Origin: an uncultured Collinsella sp.
Lineage (GTDB): Bacteria; Actinomycetota; Coriobacteriia; Coriobacteriales; Coriobacteriaceae
Direction: 5' to 3'
Assembly (NCBI GenBank): GCA_959599915.1
Contig: CAUGJE010000003.1
Location: 1-64,000, forward strand
DNA length: 64,000 bases
Under the pieces are notes generated by a model. The model worked only from the letters and a program-made list of their open reading frames with translations. It ran no database searches and had not been told where the DNA came from. A program made the position numbers and the translations under genes. Below, piece after piece: positions 60,085 to 64,000 of the stretch. Within the stretch, counting starts at the first letter, position 1; every line of letters starts with the position of its first letter.

Positions 60085-61656
60085 ATGGACGTCGCCGCAT
60101 TCTTACTGGCTCTTGTGCCGATTATTTGGCTGGTCGTGATGCTGCTGTGCTTTAAATGGCCAGCTTGGAAGGCCGCTATCGGATCGTTTGTCCTTTCGTG
60201 CGTGCTTGCCTTCGCATGGTGGCACCTGCCGGCAGCGCAGATCGCGACCGCCTCGCTTGAAGGCTTTTTGATGGCTCTGTGGCCCATCGTCCTGGTGATC
60301 ATCGCCGCGGTATTCACGTATAACCTGTGCGTTCGCACGGGCGCCATGGACGTGATCGGCAGCATGATCACCTCCATCAGCAGCGACCGCCGTCTGCTGG
60401 CGCTGCTCGTGGCCTGGTGCTTCGGTGGTTTTATGGAGGGCATGGCCGGTTTTGGCACTGCCGTCGCCATTCCTGCCGGCATGCTCGCGGGCCTGGGTTT
60501 TGAGGCCGTGCCCGCCGTGCTCATCTGCCTGCTGGCCAACGGCGTACCCACACCCTACGGCTCCATCGGCATCCCCACGGTGTCCGTTGCCGACTTGGTG
60601 GGTCTGGATTCCCTGCACCTGGCGACCGTTCAGCTGGTGCAGTTGGCGCCTTTCTTTGTGATGATGCCGCTGTTTATCGTACTGGTTGCTGGTCGTGTTG
60701 CCGAGGACCAGGGCAACGTTGCAGGCGTTGCCGAGCGCCTACGTGGCGCGGCGGGCATCGCCGTGCTCTCCGGCGTGTCCTTTGCCGGTGCGGCTCTGGT
60801 CGTTGCTAGGTTTGTGGGTCCCGAGCTTGCCGTCGTCGTCGGTTCTATCGTTTCGCTCGGGCTGACAGCTGCGCTTGCTATGCGTGCCGAGAAGTCGGGG
60901 CATCTGGACGCACGCTTTCACATGAATATCGAGGCCGGCGAACAGCTCACCGCTAAGTCGGCGCTTTCTGCCTGGTCGTGCTTCATCCTGATTTTTGTGC
61001 TGCTGTTGGGTACCTCCAACCTGGTGCCCGTCGTGCACGCCGCGCTCGCGCCGTTTGCGAGTCACGTGCAGGTGTATTGCGGCGAGAACCCCGGCACGCT
61101 TACGTTTTCGTGGATCAACACGCCGGGTGTTTGGATTTTCCTGGCTGCGTTTGTCGGCGGTGCCATTCAGGGCGCTTCGCCGCGCTTGATGGGTGAGGTG
61201 CTGGCCGCGACCGTCAAGCAGATGATGCCGACAGTCATTACCATGCTTTCGGTGCTGGGTTGCGCCAAGGTGATGGGCTATGCGGGCATGATTTCTTCGA
61301 TCAGCGCGTTTTGCATTGCGGTCGCTGGCGGCCTGTACCCGATTCTGGCTCCGTGGATCGGCGCCGTCGGTGCGTTCGTGACCGGTTCGGGCACGTCCTC
61401 AGGCATGCTGTTTGGCCCCATCCAGAGCCAGGCTGCTACAGCGCTGGGTGTGAGCGACTACTGGATGGCCGCGCTGAATGCGCTTGGCGTTGCTGCCGGT
61501 AAGATGATTTCGCCGCAGACGCTCGCCATTGGTCTTGCCGCCGTACGCGTGCGCGGCAAGGACGCCGAACTCCTGAGCGCCGTGCTGCCCTACGCCGCCG
61601 GCATGCTGGTCCTCATGAGCGCCATCGCCATGCTCGGACAAGGCCTGCCACTATAG
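60085..61656 (+). CDS. lctP: L-lactate permease family transporter
   Basis: A 523-residue LctP-family membrane protein with about 13-14 hydrophobic segments. Family signatures include GFMEGMAGFGTAVAIPAGML (about 113-132) and, near the C-terminus, GAVGAFVTGSGTSSGMLFGPIQ and GKMISPQTLAIGLAA. It imports lactate (or glycolate) with protons. ATG 60085 has AAGGAGC about 10 bases upstream; the ORF to 60010 passes the C9 tract and is not coding there. A hairpin repeat immediately after the stop may terminate transcription. Confidence 0.93.
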   Translation: MDVAAFLLALVPIIWLVVMLLCFKWPAWKAAIGSFVLSCVLAFAWWHLPAAQIATASLEGFLMALWPIVLVIIAAVFTYNLCVRTGAMDVIGSMITSISSDRRLLALLVAWCFGGFMEGMAGFGTAVAIPAGMLAGLGFEAVPAVLICLLANGVPTPYGSIGIPTVSVADLVGLDSLHLATVQLVQLAPFFVMMPLFIVLVAGRVAEDQGNVAGVAERLRGAAGIAVLSGVSFAGAALVVARFVGPELAVVVGSIVSLGLTAALAMRAEKSGHLDARFHMNIEAGEQLTAKSALSAWSCFILIFVLLLGTSNLVPVVHAALAPFASHVQVYCGENPGTLTFSWINTPGVWIFLAAFVGGAIQGASPRLMGEVLAATVKQMMPTVITMLSVLGCAKVMGYAGMISSISAFCIAVAGGLYPILAPWIGAVGAFVTGSGTSSGMLFGPIQSQAATALGVSDYWMAALNALGVAAGKMISPQTLAIGLAAVRVRGKDAELLSAVLPYAAGMLVLMSAIAMLGQGLPL

Positions 61657-61658
61657 TC

Positions 61659-61712
61659 GGCACTTAGGGACGTTCCTTATGTGCCGGCACTTTGGGAACG
61701 TCCCTAAGTGCC
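61659..61712 (+). repeat. Double GGGAC hairpin repeat after lctP
   Basis: A perfect 18-bp inverted repeat, 61659-61676 with 61695-61712. The first half is itself a GGGAC unit (GGCAC / GTGCC, loop TTAGGGACGTTCCTTAT). A third core, CGGGGACACTCCTT, follows at about 61719-61732. Confidence 0.75.
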
Positions 61713-61850
61713 GGCATTCGGGGACACTCCTTGAATGTTGCCTGTTCAAGAACGTCTCCAATGACTAGGCCGCTTGCGTGCGATTTTTGACCGTTGGGCG
61801 GGCGCTTCGCCGTTGCCGCAAAAACGTTTTTGCATATCGGGTACAACGGG

Positions 61851-61866
61851 CTTTACGTGAGTAAAG
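61851..61866. promoter_or_regulatory. Palindrome upstream of pckA
   Basis: CTTTACGTGAGTAAAG, a perfect 6-bp dyad with a 4-base centre, 42 bases before the pckA start and just after a possible -10 (TACAAC). Confidence 0.5.
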
Positions 61867-61907
61867 TGCGCGCCGCGTCCACGTGTCGCGTTTTTAAAGG
61901 AGGCCCC

Positions 61908-63578
61908 ATGCCTGGTGTTACCCCTGCAGAAGTTTTGTCCAACTTTGGTATTACGCTCGTTGAAGATCCCGCCGAGAATCAGCCCCGTCTGCTGGTCGAT
62001 CTACCCGCCGCGGAGCTCGTCGAGCACGCTATCCGCCGCGAAGAAGGCCGCATGGCATCCAACGGCGCGCTGGTGATCGAGACGGGGGAGCGTACCGGCC
62101 GTTCCCCCAATGACCGCTTTATCGTTGACACCCCCGATGTTCACGACAAGATTGCCTGGGGCGCCGTCAACCGCCCGCTGTCCGTCGAGAGCTATGAGGC
62201 CATCAAGGCCGGCATCGTCGACTATCTCAACGAGCGCGACGTGTTCGTCACCCGCGGCATGGCAGGCGCCGACCGCAACCACACGCGTCGACTGCTCGTT
62301 GCCTGCGAGCGTGCCAGCCAGGCACTCTTTATTAAGCAGATGCTCGCCCGCCCGCTCGCCCGCGAAATCGCGCGCACCGGCGAGCCCGACTTTTGCGTGC
62401 TCGCAGCGCCCGGCTATCAGTGCGACCCTGCCATCAAGGGCCTCAACTCCAGCGCCGCCGTGGTCATCAACTTCCAGGAACGCGTGATTCTGGTCGCCGG
62501 CACCGGTTACTCCGGCGAGATTAAAAAGTCGATCTTTAGCGTCATGAACTATCTGCTGCCCGTCGAGGACGACGTGCTGCCCATGCACTGCTCGGCCAGC
62601 ATGGATCCCGTCACGCACGAGACCGCCGTGTTCTTTGGCCTGTCCGGCACCGGCAAGACCACGCTTTCGGCCAATCCCACGCGCCTGCTGATCGGCGACG
62701 ACGAGCACGGTTGGTCTGACATGGGCATCTTCAACATCGAGGGTGGCTGCTACGCCAAATGCGAGGGCCTGGACGCCTTCCACGAGCCCGAGATCTTCAA
62801 CGCCGTCCGCTTTGGCGCGATTTGCGAAAACGTGGTGCTCGACGAGAACCGCAAGCCCAACTACGACGACATCTCGATCACGCACAACACGCGCGTGGCA
62901 TACCCTGTGGAGCACATTCCCAACGCGTGGACCAAGGGCATGGGCACCACTCCAAGCGTCGTGCTCTTCCTGACCTGCGACGCCTTTGGTGTGTTGCCGC
63001 CCATCTCACGCCTGACGGCCGATGCCGCCATGTACCACTTTGTGACGGGCTTCACCGCCAAGATCCCCGGCACCGAGGTCGGCGTCACCGAGCCCACGCC
63101 CACGTTCTCCTCGCTGTTTGGCGAGCCGTTTATGCCGCTCGACCCTATGGTCTACGCCAAGATGCTCGGCGAGCGTATCGCCGACGGTCGCACCCGCGTC
63201 TATCTGGTCAATACCGGCTGGATCGGCGGCGGCTACGGCGTGGGCCATCGCATCGAGCTTGCCTACACGCGCGCCCTGGTGGCCCGCGCCCTCGACGGTA
63301 CCATCGAGGACAGCGAGTTCTTGCACGACGATATTTTTAACGTCGACATTCCCACCACGTGCCACGGTGTGCCCGACGGCATTCTGGTGCCGCGCCAGTA
63401 CTGGCAGAGCACCGCTCGCTACGACGAGGCAGCGTACAACCTGGCGGTGATGTTCGAGGAGAACTTCGAGAAGAAGTACTCGCACCTGCCCGAGTCCGTC
63501 AAGGCCGCCGGTCCGCACGCTCAAGTACACGCCGACGCCCGTCATCGCGGCCGCGGGCTGCTGGGACTTCGCCACTAG
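61908..63578 (+). CDS. pckA: Phosphoenolpyruvate carboxykinase (ATP)
   Basis: A 556-residue ATP-dependent PEPCK interconverting oxaloacetate and PEP, the key step of gluconeogenesis or, in fermenting anaerobes, of CO2 fixation toward succinate. Seen are RTGRSPNDRF (substrate Arg), GTGYSGEIKKSIFSVMNYLLP, the P-loop GLSGTGKTT (244-252), the metal site GDDEHGW, and TRVAYPVEHI with ATP-ribose region. ATG 61908 follows AAAGGAGG; an upstream extension to 61794 covers the palindrome and is not coding. The last 20 residues (HADARHRGRGLLGLRH) are longer and more basic than usual. Confidence 0.95.
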   Translation: MPGVTPAEVLSNFGITLVEDPAENQPRLLVDLPAAELVEHAIRREEGRMASNGALVIETGERTGRSPNDRFIVDTPDVHDKIAWGAVNRPLSVESYEAIKAGIVDYLNERDVFVTRGMAGADRNHTRRLLVACERASQALFIKQMLARPLAREIARTGEPDFCVLAAPGYQCDPAIKGLNSSAAVVINFQERVILVAGTGYSGEIKKSIFSVMNYLLPVEDDVLPMHCSASMDPVTHETAVFFGLSGTGKTTLSANPTRLLIGDDEHGWSDMGIFNIEGGCYAKCEGLDAFHEPEIFNAVRFGAICENVVLDENRKPNYDDISITHNTRVAYPVEHIPNAWTKGMGTTPSVVLFLTCDAFGVLPPISRLTADAAMYHFVTGFTAKIPGTEVGVTEPTPTFSSLFGEPFMPLDPMVYAKMLGERIADGRTRVYLVNTGWIGGGYGVGHRIELAYTRALVARALDGTIEDSEFLHDDIFNVDIPTTCHGVPDGILVPRQYWQSTARYDEAAYNLAVMFEENFEKKYSHLPESVKAAGPHAQVHADARHRGRGLLGLRH

Positions 63579-63597
63579 CTTCGCTGTGAGTCCATAT

Positions 63598-63635
63598 CCA
63601 CCACAAAGGGGACAGTGCGCCTTTGTGGTGGTTTT
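63598..63635 (+). terminator. Terminator of pckA within a GGGAC-loop hairpin repeat
   Basis: CCACCACAAAGG (63598-63609) pairs with CCTTTGTGGTGG (63620-63631), loop GGACAGTGCG, followed by TTTT. Same stem as 30210-30240, in opposite orientation. Confidence 0.85.
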
Positions 63636-63656
63636 GCTCGCGTGGATGGCTCGGGT

Positions 63657-63662
63657 TATAAT
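63657..63662 (+). promoter_or_regulatory. -10 box of the B3/B4-domain gene
   Basis: A perfect TATAAT, 145 bases before the start codon, implying a leader of about 138 nt. Confidence 0.55.
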
Positions 63663-63668
63663 ACGCCT

Positions 63669-63778
63669 GACATATCGTCCCCTTCTCCGGATGGGGACAG
63701 CGTAAGCGCTCTTGTGGCGGCACCGTAGGACTTTGAAGGTGGCCGTCGTGAGGGCGCTTTTTGTTTAGGCGCCCTCAC
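63669..63778 (+). promoter_or_regulatory. Structured leader of unknown class
   Basis: Successive hairpins: GTCCCC/GGGGAC (about 63680-63700), AGCG/CGCT, a GGCGGCACC/GGTGGCC pairing, and a terminator-like stem GTGAGGGCGC (63748-63757) / GCGCCCTCAC (63769-63778). A GAAGGTGGCC word is only loosely like a T-box core. It may be a cis-acting RNA; I cannot assign a class. Confidence 0.4.
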
Positions 63779-63806
63779 TCGGGCGCGCACAATGAAGGGA
63801 GAGCGT

Positions 63807-64000
63807 ATGAAGAGCTTTATTGCCGAGGATTCATTCTGGGAACTATTTCCGCAGGCGGCTATCGGCGTTGTGGTCGTAAAGGGCATGAAGCCCGCGGCTC
63901 AGATTCCCCAGGAGGACGTGGATGCGATCGCCGCGCTGCTTGACCGCGCCAACATCGATGCGGAGTGCCACCTGACTAGCGATACCATCAGCGAGAACGC
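63807..64000 (+). CDS. B3/B4 tRNA-binding-domain protein (partial)
   Basis: The first 64 codons of a gene running past the window end. The N-terminus MKSFIAEDSFWELFPQAAIGVVVVKGMKP is characteristic of stand-alone B3/B4-domain proteins, homologous to the editing domain of the phenylalanyl-tRNA synthetase beta subunit; they may check mischarged tRNA. AAGGGAGAG lies 5-6 bases before the ATG. The structured leader upstream suggests regulation at RNA level. Confidence 0.75.
   Translation, partial: MKSFIAEDSFWELFPQAAIGVVVVKGMKPAAQIPQEDVDAIAALLDRANIDAECHLTSDTISEN

Overview
The window is a high-GC Gram-positive chromosome segment. Gene content (ATP-type PEP carboxykinase, pst operon with a Tat/lipobox PstS, LctP, serC-serA, DUF559-like Coriobacterial proteins) and the crowded intergenic hairpin repeats suggest a gut Coriobacteriia member, most like Collinsella. 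That is my recognition, not a database result. I saw no rRNA, tRNA, phage module or CRISPR array.

Layout. 0.2-6.4 kb: a tail-anchored coiled-coil protein, an SDR oxidoreductase, tgt, a LOG-family protein and a RelB/YafQ-type toxin-antitoxin pair with a large palindromic operator. 6.4-10 kb: an accessory module, one large AEP-primase/helicase/PLD-like protein plus a MITE-like element, bracketed by two direct copies of an intergenic hairpin repeat. 10-20 kb: DegV, HAD phosphatase, PepV-like dipeptidase, pstSCAB, ABC-F ATPase, Cof-type HAD. 20-30 kb: metal homeostasis (DtxR/MntR-like regulator; ArsR-HMA-P-type ATPase with three copies of one operator; a His-rich ArsP_2-type exporter), a DUF559-like protein, an exonuclease, DUF188 and HdeD proteins. 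29.5-37.4 kb: a nitroreductase behind a DtxR-type box, two histidine phosphatases, a reduced DUF1015-like protein, an M20 peptidase, a second DUF559-like protein, and serC-serA.

37.8-54.1 kb is a type 1 BREX phage-defence locus: brxA-brxB-brxC-pglX-(HEPN)-pglX'-pglZ-brxL, plus two unrecognised genes. Two things stand out. First, brxA has a run of ten G just after a well-placed upstream start; at ten G the frame is broken, at nine it would be open, so the system looks phase-variable. Second, pglX is divided into an 831-residue methyltransferase half and a 322-residue C-terminal half that has its own ribosome binding site; between them sits a gene for a HEPN (RNxxxH) protein. Base composition changes abruptly within brxB/brxC and within the pglX specificity region, which indicates mosaic recombination.

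54.1-64 kb: a repeat-rich gap, a frameshifted DUF3800 gene between two copies of a promoter-hairpin-terminator unit (possible small RNAs), a NhaP2-type antiporter, a metallophosphatase, a polysaccharide flippase, lctP, pckA and the start of a B3/B4-domain gene behind a structured leader.

A theme across the window is a family of at least nine intergenic hairpins whose stems differ but whose loops keep a TTGGGGAC-like core, and a second family with a GGCTAAAAC-like loop. Several accessory genes are bracketed by direct copies of such elements.
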